Source: Macellibacteroides fermentans (lineage in GTDB: Bacteria > Bacteroidota > Bacteroidia > Bacteroidales > Tannerellaceae). From it: a stretch of 64,000 bases of DNA. A program made the position numbers and the translations under genes. Positions 38,639-47,751 of this stretch are shown one piece after another; the stretch's first letter is position 1, and every line of letters begins with the position of its first letter. Under the pieces are notes generated by a model. It searched no databases and had not been told where the DNA came from. It saw only the letters and a list, made by a program, of their open reading frames with translations. The stretch lies in NCBI RefSeq assembly GCF_013409575.1, contig NZ_JACCCY010000004.1:186001-250000 (forward strand), in the 5' to 3' direction.

Positions 38639-39019
38639 ATGGCTATAAGAATAGTTGGTGTAGACTTGCCACAAAATAAAAGAGGCGAAATTGCTTTGAC
38701 TTATATTTACGGAATAGGTCGTAGTCGTTCAAACTATATTTTAGATAAAGCAGGCATTAATCGTGATATCAAGGTAAAAGATTGGACAGACGAACAGGCT
38801 GCCCAGATCCGTGAAATAATTGGAGCTGAATGTAAGGTAGAAGGGGATCTACGTTCTGAAGTTCAGTTAAATATCAAACGACTGATGGATATCGGTTGTT
38901 ATAGAGGTGTACGTCACCGTATTGGTTTGCCATTACGTGGCCAGAGCACAAAAAACAATGCTCGTACACGTAAGGGTAAAAAGAAAACTGTTGCAAACAA
39001 GAAAAAAGCTACTAAATAA
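38639..39019 (+). CDS. rpsM: 30S ribosomal protein S13
   Basis: A 126-residue protein of the 30S head at the subunit interface. It begins [20 protein letters not shown] and has the [23 protein letters not shown] signature, followed by a Lys-rich tail ([15 protein letters not shown]). rpsK follows after 11 bases. Confidence 0.97.
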   Translation: MAIRIVGVDLPQNKRGEIALTYIYGIGRSRSNYILDKAGINRDIKVKDWTDEQAAQIREIIGAECKVEGDLRSEVQLNIKRLMDIGCYRGVRHRIGLPLRGQSTKNNARTRKGKKKTVANKKKATK

Positions 39020-39030
39020 TAAGAGTTAAT

Positions 39031-39420
39031 ATGGCAAAAAAAACAGTCGCAGCAAAGAAGAGAAACGTAAAAGTGGATGCTTTTGGACAAGCACATATTC
39101 ATTCTTCTTTCAACAACATCATTGTATCGCTTGCAAACAGCGATGGCCAAGTAATTAGCTGGTCTTCTGCCGGTAAAATGGGTTTCAGAAGTTCAAAGAA
39201 AAACACTCCTTATGCTGCTCAGATGGCTGCACAGGATTGTGCTAAGGTAGCTTTCGATCTTGGATTAAGAAAGGTAAAAGTATTTGTTAAGGGACCGGGT
39301 AACGGACGTGAGTCTGCTATCAGAACTATACACGGTGCAGGTATTGAAGTGACAGAAATTGTTGATGTTACTCCATTGCCACACAACGGATGTCGTCCTC
39401 CTAAAAAGAGAAGAGTTTAA
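39031..39420 (+). CDS. rpsK: 30S ribosomal protein S11
   Basis: A 129-residue protein of the platform near the Shine-Dalgarno groove. It has [37 protein letters not shown] and the C-terminal [19 protein letters not shown] 117-base gap with a well-formed RNA structure separates it from rpsD. Confidence 0.97.
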   Translation: MAKKTVAAKKRNVKVDAFGQAHIHSSFNNIIVSLANSDGQVISWSSAGKMGFRSSKKNTPYAAQMAAQDCAKVAFDLGLRKVKVFVKGPGNGRESAIRTIHGAGIEVTEIVDVTPLPHNGCRPPKKRRV

Positions 39421-39442
39421 TTAACAATAGTTTCCTGCACAT

Positions 39443-39510
39443 GGATCCGGAATTGTGATAAGATTGCACATTATCCCTCTCTGCAGTCGCGGCTGCACGA
39501 TTCCAGATTC
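39443..39510 (+). promoter_or_regulatory. Candidate structured leader upstream of rpsD
   Basis: A long helix joins 39443-39457 (GGATC, mismatch, GGAATTGTG) to 39496-39510 (CACGATTCC, mismatch, GATTC): 14 pairs with one internal mismatch and two G-U pairs. Two short hairpins seem to lie inside (ATAA/TTAT at 39458-39474 and CAG/CTG at 39484-39495), giving a multi-branched shape. It ends 27 bases before the rpsD ATG. S4 represses ribosomal operons through structured leaders in other bacteria; that role is inferred here. Confidence 0.55.
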
Positions 39511-39537
39511 ATACAGAACATTTAAAACAATAGAAAA

Positions 39538-40143
39538 ATGGCAAGATATACTGGTCCAAAATCAAGAATTGCCCGTAAATTCGGTGAGGCTATTTTCGGA
39601 GCTGACAAGGTTCTTTCAAAAAAGAACTATCCTCCGGGACAACATGGTAACTCCAGACGTAAAAAGACTTCTGAATACGGAATTCAGCTTCGTGAGAAGC
39701 AAAAAGCAAAATATACCTACGGTGTATTAGAGAAACAATTTAGAATCATGTTCGAAAAGGCTTCACGTAGTAAAGGTATTACCGGTGAAGTTCTGTTACA
39801 GTTGTTGGAAGTACGTTTAGATAACCTGGTATTCCGTCTTGGTTTGGCGCCTACGAGAGATGCTGCTCGTCAGTTGGTTTCTCACCGTCACATCGTTGTG
39901 GATGGCAAGGTTGTTAACATTCCTTCTTATTCTGTAAAACCTGGTCAGGTAATTGGTGTAAGAGAAAAAGCTAAATCTTTGGAGGTAATTACCGATGCAT
40001 TGGCTGGTTTCAATCACAGCAAATATCCTTGGATAGAATGGGATCAGACTACTTTAAGCGGAAAATTACTGCATACGCCTGAAAGAGCTGATATACCAGA
40101 AAACATTACTGAGCAGTTGATCGTAGAATTGTATTCTAAATAA
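39538..40143 (+). CDS. rpsD: 30S ribosomal protein S4
   Basis: A 201-residue primary assembly protein and helicase at the mRNA entry. It has [17 protein letters not shown], then [17 protein letters not shown] and the S4 RNA-binding domain ([20 protein letters not shown]). The N-terminal cysteine zinc knuckle of some S4 proteins is absent. The gene is preceded by the structured gap described above, and rpoA follows after 11 bases. Confidence 0.97.
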   Translation: MARYTGPKSRIARKFGEAIFGADKVLSKKNYPPGQHGNSRRKKTSEYGIQLREKQKAKYTYGVLEKQFRIMFEKASRSKGITGEVLLQLLEVRLDNLVFRLGLAPTRDAARQLVSHRHIVVDGKVVNIPSYSVKPGQVIGVREKAKSLEVITDALAGFNHSKYPWIEWDQTTLSGKLLHTPERADIPENITEQLIVELYSK

Positions 40144-40154
40144 TAATTGATTCC

Positions 40155-41147
40155 ATGGCGATATTAGCATTTCAAAAACCCGATAAAGTATTAATGTTGG
40201 AAGCGGACAACTTCTTCGGAAAGTTTGAATTTCGTCCGTTGGAACCCGGCTATGGTATTACTGTAGGTAATGCCTTGCGCCGTATTCTTTTGTCGTCACT
40301 TGAAGGTTTTGCTATTACATCAATAAAAATAGAAGGAGTAGAACATGAATTTGGTACTGTTCCCGGTGTTTTGGAAGATGTAACAAACATCATTTTGAAT
40401 CTTAAACAAGTAAGATTCAAACATATTGTAGACGACGTAGAGAATGAAAAAGTAAGTATTACTGTTTCGGGTTCTGAAGAGTTCAAAGCCGGAGATATAG
40501 GTAAGCAACTTAATGGATTCGAGGTGTTGAACCCCGAATTGGTTATTTGCCATCTAGATTCGAGCGCAAGTTTACAAATTGAATTAACCATCAATAAAGG
40601 TCGCGGTTATGTACCGGCAGACGAAAACAGAGATCCGAATGCAGACATCAACGTTATTGCTATCGACTCTATTTTTACACCTATACGTAATGTAAAATAT
40701 TCAATTGAAAACTTTCGTGTTGAGCAAAAGACGGACTACGAAAAACTGGTTCTTGAAATAGCCACTGATGGTTCTATTCATCCGAAGGAAGCGTTGAAAG
40801 AAGCTGCTAAGATTCTGATTCATCATTTTATGTTGTTCTCAGATGAAAAGATTGCTACCGAAACAGTTGATACAGATGGTAATGAAGAGTTCGACGAAGA
40901 AGTTCTTCATATGCGTCAGCTACTAAAGAGCAAATTAGCAGACATGGATCTTTCCGTTCGCGCATTGAATTGCTTGAAAGCTGCAGATGTTGAAACGTTA
41001 GGTGAGTTGGTTAAATTCAACAAAAATGATTTGTTGAAGTTCCGTAACTTCGGAAAGAAATCACTTACAGAACTAGATGAACTGCTTGAAGGCTTGAACC
41101 TTTCATTCGGTATGGATATCACGAAATATAAATTAGATAAAGAGTAA
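40155..41147 (+). CDS. rpoA: RNA polymerase alpha subunit
   Basis: A 330-residue assembly scaffold of RNA polymerase. The N-terminal dimerization domain has [22 protein letters not shown]. The C-terminal domain (about 255-330) has the helix-hairpin-helix surface [16 protein letters not shown] and [14 protein letters not shown], which contacts UP elements and activators. Length is standard. rplQ follows after 4 bases. Confidence 0.97.
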   Translation: MAILAFQKPDKVLMLEADNFFGKFEFRPLEPGYGITVGNALRRILLSSLEGFAITSIKIEGVEHEFGTVPGVLEDVTNIILNLKQVRFKHIVDDVENEKVSITVSGSEEFKAGDIGKQLNGFEVLNPELVICHLDSSASLQIELTINKGRGYVPADENRDPNADINVIAIDSIFTPIRNVKYSIENFRVEQKTDYEKLVLEIATDGSIHPKEALKEAAKILIHHFMLFSDEKIATETVDTDGNEEFDEEVLHMRQLLKSKLADMDLSVRALNCLKAADVETLGELVKFNKNDLLKFRNFGKKSLTELDELLEGLNLSFGMDITKYKLDKE

Positions 41148-41151
41148 AGCG

Positions 41152-41625
41152 ATGAGACATAATAAAAAAATCAATCACTTAGGTCGTACAAATACTCACC
41201 GTGAGGCGATGCTTTCTAATATGGCTTCTTCTTTGATTAAGCATAAGAGAATCTTTACCACGACAGCAAAAGCCAAGGCACTTCGTAAGTATGTTGAACC
41301 ACTTATTACAAAGTGTAAAGACGACAGCACACACTCACGTCGTGTTGTTTTCAGCACACTACAGGACAAATATGCTGTAACCGAGTTGTTCCAGGAAGTA
41401 TCTAAAAAAATTGGTGACCGTCCAGGTGGTTATACAAGAATCATTAAGACTGGTAATCGTTTGGGTGACAATGCAGCTATGTGCTTCATTGAACTTGTAG
41501 ACTACAACGAAAACATGTTGAAAGAAAATGTAGCTAAAAAAGCTGCTAAAACACGTCGTTCAAGAAAGAAAGCTACTACAGCTGAAGCAACTGTTGCTGA
41601 AGCTAACGAAGCATCTGCTGAATAA
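41152..41625 (+). CDS. rplQ: 50S ribosomal protein L17
   Basis: A 157-residue protein near the tunnel exit. The conserved core [21 protein letters not shown] and [18 protein letters not shown] is followed by a C-terminal extension rich in Ala, Lys, Thr and Glu (about residues 122-157) that E. coli L17 lacks. It is the last gene of the supercluster, with an intrinsic terminator 22 bases after the stop. Confidence 0.96.
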   Translation: MRHNKKINHLGRTNTHREAMLSNMASSLIKHKRIFTTTAKAKALRKYVEPLITKCKDDSTHSRRVVFSTLQDKYAVTELFQEVSKKIGDRPGGYTRIIKTGNRLGDNAAMCFIELVDYNENMLKENVAKKAAKTRRSRKKATTAEATVAEANEASAE

Positions 41626-41647
41626 GTATTCAAGTATACATAATATG

Positions 41648-41680
41648 AAAAGGGGTAATCCATCGGATTATCCCTTTTTT
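41648..41680 (+). terminator. Intrinsic terminator of the ribosomal supercluster
   Basis: AAAAGGGGTAATCC pairs with GGATTATCCCTTTT across a 3-base loop, with one G-U pair, and runs into a T-tract (TTTTTT). The A-tract on the other side would let it work in reverse, though no gene converges here. Confidence 0.9.
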
Positions 41681-41686
41681 GTTCCT

Positions 41687-41817
41687 TATATCTTTGCTTA
41701 TTCAAAGATATATGTTTGGCTTCCGAAAGATATATCTTTGAATCTTGAAAGCTATATCTTTGGACTTAAAATGATATAACATTTAATACAAAATGTATAT
41801 ACTTTTTAAACCAAATG
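41687..41817. repeat. Degenerating 22-bp tandem repeat, six units
   Basis: Six consecutive units begin at 41687, 41709, 41731, 41753, 41775 and 41796; five are 22 bases and the fifth is 21. The first four begin TATATCTTTG (TATATGTTTG in the second) and the first three end in GAAAG or CAAAG plus A/C; the later units decay to TATAACATTT and TATATACTTT and end in AAATG. Each strong unit contains a near-palindrome of AAAGATATATCTTT across the unit boundary. It fills the first half of the 355-base rplQ-eno gap. The remaining 41818-41980 is AT-rich, with the eno promoter presumably inside but no clear box. Confidence 0.8.
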
Positions 41818-41977
41818 TAGTGACTCACACAAATAAAACCATCTATTATACACTTTGCTATAATATCTCCTGTCTTACATGTCCAATATACCATCTTTCT
41901 TTGAATTCTGCCAACATTCCACCCCCTGCCTTTGTTATATTACAGTAGAATAAGTATAACTAATTTCAAAATAGTAA

Positions 41978-43273
<1,296 letters not shown>

Positions 43274-43300
43274 ATTGTAAAAATTTATTTTAAATATCTG

Positions 43301-43338
43301 AAGAGGGGTTTCTTGGAAAAGAGATCCCTCTTTTTTTG
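43301..43338 (+). terminator. Terminator of eno
   Basis: AAGAGGGGTTTCTT pairs with AAGAGATCCCTCTT (two G-U pairs) around GGAA and is followed by a run of T. Confidence 0.88.
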
Positions 43339-43420
43339 TATCTTTTTCTCAATAAACATCTTACATCATATTGTTAGTCTCTTGAAAATTCCATTTTTGG
43401 AATATCCTTGCATAAACTCA

Positions 43421-43463
43421 ATACAATGTAATACAAGGTAGTGTATTTTAACATTTATTTTTG
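43421..43463 (+). promoter_or_regulatory. Operator-like repeat and -7 box before the broken barrel gene
   Basis: Tandem 10-base words ATACAATGTA and ATACAAGGTA (43421-43440) are followed by GTGTA; TACAATGTA is palindromic, and TACA/TGTA pairs recur. A TATTTTTG box (43456-43463) matches TAnnTTTG and lies 62 bases before the gene start. The arrangement suits repressor binding next to a promoter. Confidence 0.4.
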
Positions 43464-43524
43464 TAACGCTTTCAAAAGTGCATGCGTCTTATCTCTAGAA
43501 ACAAGAACAATAAATCGAAGAGAT

Positions 43525-44453
43525 ATGAACAAGCTATTATTTACACTCCTGTTTTGCTTTAGTTGTGCAACACTTATTTTTGCACAGAGCCTTAAGATCA
43601 GCGGCCGTATTACAGATTCTCAAAGTAAGGAACCGCTCGAATTTGCAAATATCGTACTTACCACTGCCGACACCACATAAGACTTCAAGGGAGTGTTAAC
43701 AACAATCAACCCTCTTTGTCGGAATTAAGCGCCGTTGACCAGCGGATCGACTCCTTACAGATAGTAAGAGGAAACCCATTGCTCCAGCCCTATACATCGT
43801 ATCAGGTAAATCTGTCGGGAGAAGCCCGCAAAGGTATTTTTACCGCCAATTTATGGTCCTCATACGAATACAGACCCAAAGCCATCATGGATGAGAAGTT
43901 TGTTGAAGGGAACCGGATTATCAATACATTCGACAACCAGAAAAGCTGGCAACGTCTTTCCGTGGAAACAACCTTAAAAGTAAAGCCTTTGAAAGACCTT
44001 TTGCAAGTATCGGCAACCGGTGGGGTAAACCATTATCTGAGTGATGGAAACACTTACAACCATGAGTATACGAACTGGTTCTACAGAGGAGATTTATCCT
44101 TTGTTTACAAAAAGGTGATGCTGGCGTTTCAGATTCAAAGTAACTGGAACTGGTTCTGGGGTGAAAATGTATATGGTGGCGAAAACTATCATCTGTTGCA
44201 GGCAAAATATAACATGAAGAACTGTTCAATCGGACTGGGTGTATTCAATCCGTTCTCCGACAACTACAAAGTGGTTAACGAAAACTGGTCGCAGCATGCC
44301 ACCATTAAGAAAGCCAATTACATCAATGAATCTTCCAGATTGGTTATGGTTCAATTTTCGTGGAACCTAAGTTTCGGAAGAAAATATGCCAGTGCTCAGA
44401 AGAAACTTCAGAACAGCGATAGCGACTCGGGTATAGTTACAAACAGCAAATAA
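43525..44453 (+). pseudogene. Outer-membrane beta-barrel (TonB-receptor-like) gene with its middle deleted
   Basis: The first 51 codons (43525-43680) encode a signal peptide ending LIFAQS and the start of a carboxypeptidase-regulatory-like domain (ISGRITDSQSKEPLEFANIVL). They end at a TAA that falls at the break. From about 43683 a different frame encodes the last ~255 residues of a barrel: SLSELSAVDQRIDSLQIVRGNPLLQPY, then strands ending FSWNLSFGRKYA. Such proteins are usually 750-800 residues, so roughly 450-500 residues are missing and the reading frame changes at the join. It should be non-functional. The upstream promoter region is still present. Confidence 0.8.
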
Positions 44454-44480
44454 GATTTTTTAAGTTGTAAATAATTTTTT

Positions 44481-44514
44481 GGAAGAGGCTGGCCAGTGAT
44501 TGGTCGGCCCTTCC
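44481..44514. terminator. GGCTGGCC-type hairpin (dispersed family, copy 1)
   Basis: GGAAGAGGCTGGCCA pairs with TTGGTCGGCCCTTCC, with G-U and one mismatch, around a GTGA loop. It lies between the convergent broken barrel gene and the antiporter. The 18-base core GGCCAGTGATTGGTCGGC recurs in inverse orientation at 46749-46766. Confidence 0.65.
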
Positions 44515-44580
44515 TGTTAGATATAACACACGCTGAAATGACGTCAGATCGGACTGCAAAAACAATGCAGCCAATCGCTG

Positions 44581-46671
44581 TCAGGTAAGCAGTAACGACG
44601 GGTTTACCAGGTCTCTGTTCAGGTTGTCTGTAACCCTTAACTGCATCGGATAAATAAGAATGAATCCCGTTTTATTATGCTGATTGTTTAAGAAGTGATG
44701 AATCCGGTTCATGGCCGGGTGATAAGACGGATTCTCTTTACGACTCATTATAATAAGAAAACTATCATTCACTTTAACCTCTGCATTTAATGTATTGAAG
44801 TTATCCCAGTTTTCAAATTCTTTATATTCGGTACCAACCGACTGTTTACTGCAAACTTCTTTCAGGTGATTCAAGGTATGTGCAGATGAATAAAAGACAA
44901 TTTTAGTACCGGTGTTTTTTGCCAGACTCCATACTTTATGAAGCCAAAAAGGGAATCCGAGCTCTTTTTCGGCCTTGTCCGGTACAATAACCAAATACCT
45001 GCTTACAGTGCCTAAGGGTTGCATCGGTTTAAAGATTAAGGTTGTGGCGTTACTTTGCAGCAACAAACGTTCGGTAAGATTCCCCAGGAAGGATTCGGTA
45101 ATCTGCTTCTTTTGATGTAATCCCATTATCAGATAGGTAATTTTTTGTTCTTTAATCGTATTTGTAATCGCGTTTACCACATCCGTATCATATCTTAGCA
45201 AGTCGCTTAAACGATTGTCCGTAGCAGAGGCATGGATAATTGCCTTCTCCAGAATCTTCCGGGCATCTTTATCGGCCTGATCATCGTAATCGTCGGTGCT
45301 GATTACGTTCAGCGCAAACAACCGCGATTTTTTCCCCTTCTGCTTGATGGAGGCGCTCAACTGCACCAGATCGTCTACTGTTTCCTCGTTGCTTACGGTT
45401 ATAAGAATCCGTTCGCGTTCCATAACGTCGGCCTCCCCATTGTCTGCCGATTCTTCCAGGGCAATATTCTTTGCCCCTCTCTGCGCAGCAAAAGAGGCGA
45501 TCGTACATGTAACCAATATCATGAAGATTGTTCCATTTAGCACATCCTCGTTCAATAACCGGATGGGTGTCCCGTTGCTGTCGGTTCCGGTAATTACATT
45601 GTAACCTACAATGACAGCCGCCAGGGTAGCGGCAGCTTGTGCATTGCTTAAACCAAAAATAATATCGCGTTCGTCTCTGGTATACTTAAATTGCTTTTGT
45701 GTTAACCAGGCTGCCAGAAATTTGGCAAGGGTGGCTACAATCGTCATCACTACCGCTACCTTAATGGTTTCGAAGTTGACGAAAGATCTGAAATTAATAA
45801 GCATACCCACTCCGATCAGGAAAAAGGGAATGAAGATGGCATTTCCAACAAACTCCACCCGGTTCATCAATGCGGATGTACGGGGAATGAGTCTGTTCAT
45901 GGACAGCCCCGACAAAAACGCACCTATAATAGGTTCGATACCTGCAAGTTCGGCCAGAAATGCTCCGGTAAATACAATTACCAGAACAAAAATATATTGT
46001 GAAACATTGTCGTTAAATCGTTTAAAGAACCAACGCCCTATGATTGGAAACAATCCCAATACGATGGATCCGAAAATAAGAAGAGAAATAAGGATCTTAA
46101 TCCAGAAAGAGGGGCCGACTGTCCCTTTGGACATTTCAACAATTACCGTAAGAACAAGCAAGGCAAGGGTATCCGTAATCATAGTACCACCAATGGTTAT
46201 GGTTACCGCCCGATTTCTGGTAACCCCCAATTTGCTTAGAATAGGGTAGGCTATGAGGGTATGCGAAGCGAACATACTGGCCAGAAGAACCGATGATATC
46301 AATGAAAACTGGAGTATGTATACCCCGGTAAGGATACCTAAAGTCATAGGAATCAAGAATGTGTACATGCCGAATACCAGACTTTTACGGCTGTTTTTCT
46401 TAAAATCGTCGTGATCTATCTCCAATCCTGCCAAAAACATAATATAAAGCAATCCGGCTGTACCCGAAAGAATAATACTGCTGTCGCGTTCCATCAGATT
46501 AAAACCAAAAGGTCCCACAATTGCTCCGGCAATTATCAGCCCCAGCAAATGAGGAATTCTCAACCTGTTGAGCAACAGAGGGGCGAATAGTATGATAAGT
46601 AATATTAACAGGAATTTTAGCACAGGATTATCAATGGGTAGTCCTGTTACCAGTAGTATTGAAAGGTTCAT
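44581..46671 (-). CDS. CPA2-family cation:proton antiporter with C-terminal USP-like domains
   Basis: A protein of 696 residues. The first ~390 form the Na+/H+ exchanger (KefB/NapA-type) membrane domain with about 12 hydrophobic helices, including LLGLIIAGAIVGPFGF near the start, the LAGLEIDHDDFKK loop and GAFLAELAGIEPIIGAFLSGL. The cytosolic C-terminal part (about 410-696) resembles two universal-stress-protein folds. No TrkA-N (RCK) domain with GxGxxG is visible. It probably exchanges Na+ or K+ for H+ at the inner membrane. It is a single-gene unit flanked at both ends by copies of the same hairpin family. Confidence 0.88.
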   Translation of the reverse strand: MNLSILLVTGLPIDNPVLKFLLILLIILFAPLLLNRLRIPHLLGLIIAGAIVGPFGFNLMERDSSIILSGTAGLLYIMFLAGLEIDHDDFKKNSRKSLVFGMYTFLIPMTLGILTGVYILQFSLISSVLLASMFASHTLIAYPILSKLGVTRNRAVTITIGGTMITDTLALLVLTVIVEMSKGTVGPSFWIKILISLLIFGSIVLGLFPIIGRWFFKRFNDNVSQYIFVLVIVFTGAFLAELAGIEPIIGAFLSGLSMNRLIPRTSALMNRVEFVGNAIFIPFFLIGVGMLINFRSFVNFETIKVAVVMTIVATLAKFLAAWLTQKQFKYTRDERDIIFGLSNAQAAATLAAVIVGYNVITGTDSNGTPIRLLNEDVLNGTIFMILVTCTIASFAAQRGAKNIALEESADNGEADVMERERILITVSNEETVDDLVQLSASIKQKGKKSRLFALNVISTDDYDDQADKDARKILEKAIIHASATDNRLSDLLRYDTDVVNAITNTIKEQKITYLIMGLHQKKQITESFLGNLTERLLLQSNATTLIFKPMQPLGTVSRYLVIVPDKAEKELGFPFWLHKVWSLAKNTGTKIVFYSSAHTLNHLKEVCSKQSVGTEYKEFENWDNFNTLNAEVKVNDSFLIIMSRKENPSYHPAMNRIHHFLNNQHNKTGFILIYPMQLRVTDNLNRDLVNPSLLLT

Positions 46672-46741
46672 ATGGAGTCCGGTTTATTATTTGATGTTAT
46701 TGCAGAACAATGTTACAGAAAAAAACTGAAATATCAAAACA

Positions 46742-46772
46742 AGCGAGCCGACCAATCACTGGCCGGCTCGCT
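46742..46772 (-). terminator. GGCTGGCC-type hairpin (dispersed family, copy 2)
   Basis: AGCGAGCCG-CCA pairs with TGG-CGGCTCGCT around ATCA-C, and on the minus strand it is followed by a T-rich stretch. It lies downstream of the GH16 gene and upstream of the antiporter, so it probably ends GH16 transcription. An AGGTTC-ATA context next to it recurs beside copy 3. Confidence 0.7.
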
Positions 46773-46913
46773 CCCCTATTGAACCTATTATTATATGAAA
46801 GTAAAAATGATTACTTTATGATAGATATACGGTGAAATTGAAAATTAATACTCAACAAACCGGTTATTTCATGTATTTTAACCACGAATTATTCTTTTCG
46901 GTCTGATTATAAG

Positions 46914-47708
46914 CTACTTTTTGTAGACTTTTACATAATCTATTTTGAATGTATCGGGAGCTACGGCCTTTTTGAAACCTTCCAGTTTATCCCTTATTTC
47001 CATGCTCAGGATTATATATTGATCTATTTTGGAAATCCCTTCGTTAACTTCAAAAAACTTAAGACCATCGATGTAAAAGGCATAATTCTTTTCGGTCCAC
47101 TCAAACCCGAAGGTATGAAAGCCTTTATCCAGTCCTTTCAATCCGCTTTTAAGCGGTCCCACCGATTGCATTTCGGGCCCATAAGCCCAGTGTAAGGCAT
47201 GCGATAGGGTATCCGGACCTAATTCGTTAAAATATTCGAATATATCCATTTCAACACCGTATTCAGCTGGATCTCTTCCCTCCGATATTTTGGGTGACTG
47301 CATCCAAAAAGCGGCCCAGGGGCCTACCGACTTCTGTAGCTCAGCACGGCACTCAAAATAACCGTAGGTAGTTTCAAACTTACCTTCCGAACCAATCATG
47401 GCTCCCAGTATGCTGTCGCCTTTAATGTCGTACATCAATAATAGATTGCCATTTTCCACTTTAACCATCGACGAGTCGTTGTATCCGATCCTGCGGCTGC
47501 CCAGTCCGCGCAGGCTCCATTTGGTGGTATCCAGCTTTGTGCCGTCAAAGCTATCCATCCAAACCAGTTTATATCCATTATCTGTTGGTACAAAGGGAGT
47601 ATGCGACAAGGCATTGTTATCAGGAAAAGAATTTCTTGGGTTTGGAGAGCAAGACCATCCTGCAATGAAAAGAATAAGAAGGATGGGAGTAAATCTGAAT
47701 ATTTTCAT
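46914..47708 (-). CDS. Glycoside hydrolase family 16 (beta-glucanase/laminarinase-like) lipoprotein
   Basis: A 264-residue endo-beta-glucanase. The GH16 active-site motif is intact as EMDIFE, with Glu153, Asp155 and Glu158 (nucleophile, assisting residue and acid/base). Substrate-cleft tryptophans are visible in GPWAAFWMQ. An N-terminal signal with a cysteine at residue 20 suggests a lipoprotein, probably on the surface. Family members cut beta-1,3 or mixed beta-1,3/1,4 glucans, or galactans; the exact target is unknown. It reads in the same direction as the SusC/SusD genes but is cut off from them by an IS element, so its expression may have changed. A family hairpin follows. Confidence 0.9.
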   Translation of the reverse strand: MKIFRFTPILLILFIAGWSCSPNPRNSFPDNNALSHTPFVPTDNGYKLVWMDSFDGTKLDTTKWSLRGLGSRRIGYNDSSMVKVENGNLLLMYDIKGDSILGAMIGSEGKFETTYGYFECRAELQKSVGPWAAFWMQSPKISEGRDPAEYGVEMDIFEYFNELGPDTLSHALHWAYGPEMQSVGPLKSGLKGLDKGFHTFGFEWTEKNYAFYIDGLKFFEVNEGISKIDQYIILSMEIRDKLEGFKKAVAPDTFKIDYVKVYKK

Positions 47709-47751
47709 ATGAATTGAGTGTAAGGATTAAACAAAGTGAACAATAAAAGAG

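Noticed and set aside
41687-41817. Possible small CRISPR array from the 22-bp periodic repeat
   Set aside because: The units abut with no unique spacers of usable length, they decay along the array, and there are no cas genes nearby.
45611-46249. A 212-residue open frame opposite the antiporter gene
   Set aside because: It is fully inside a well-supported membrane protein gene on the other strand, and its product has no recognizable domain.
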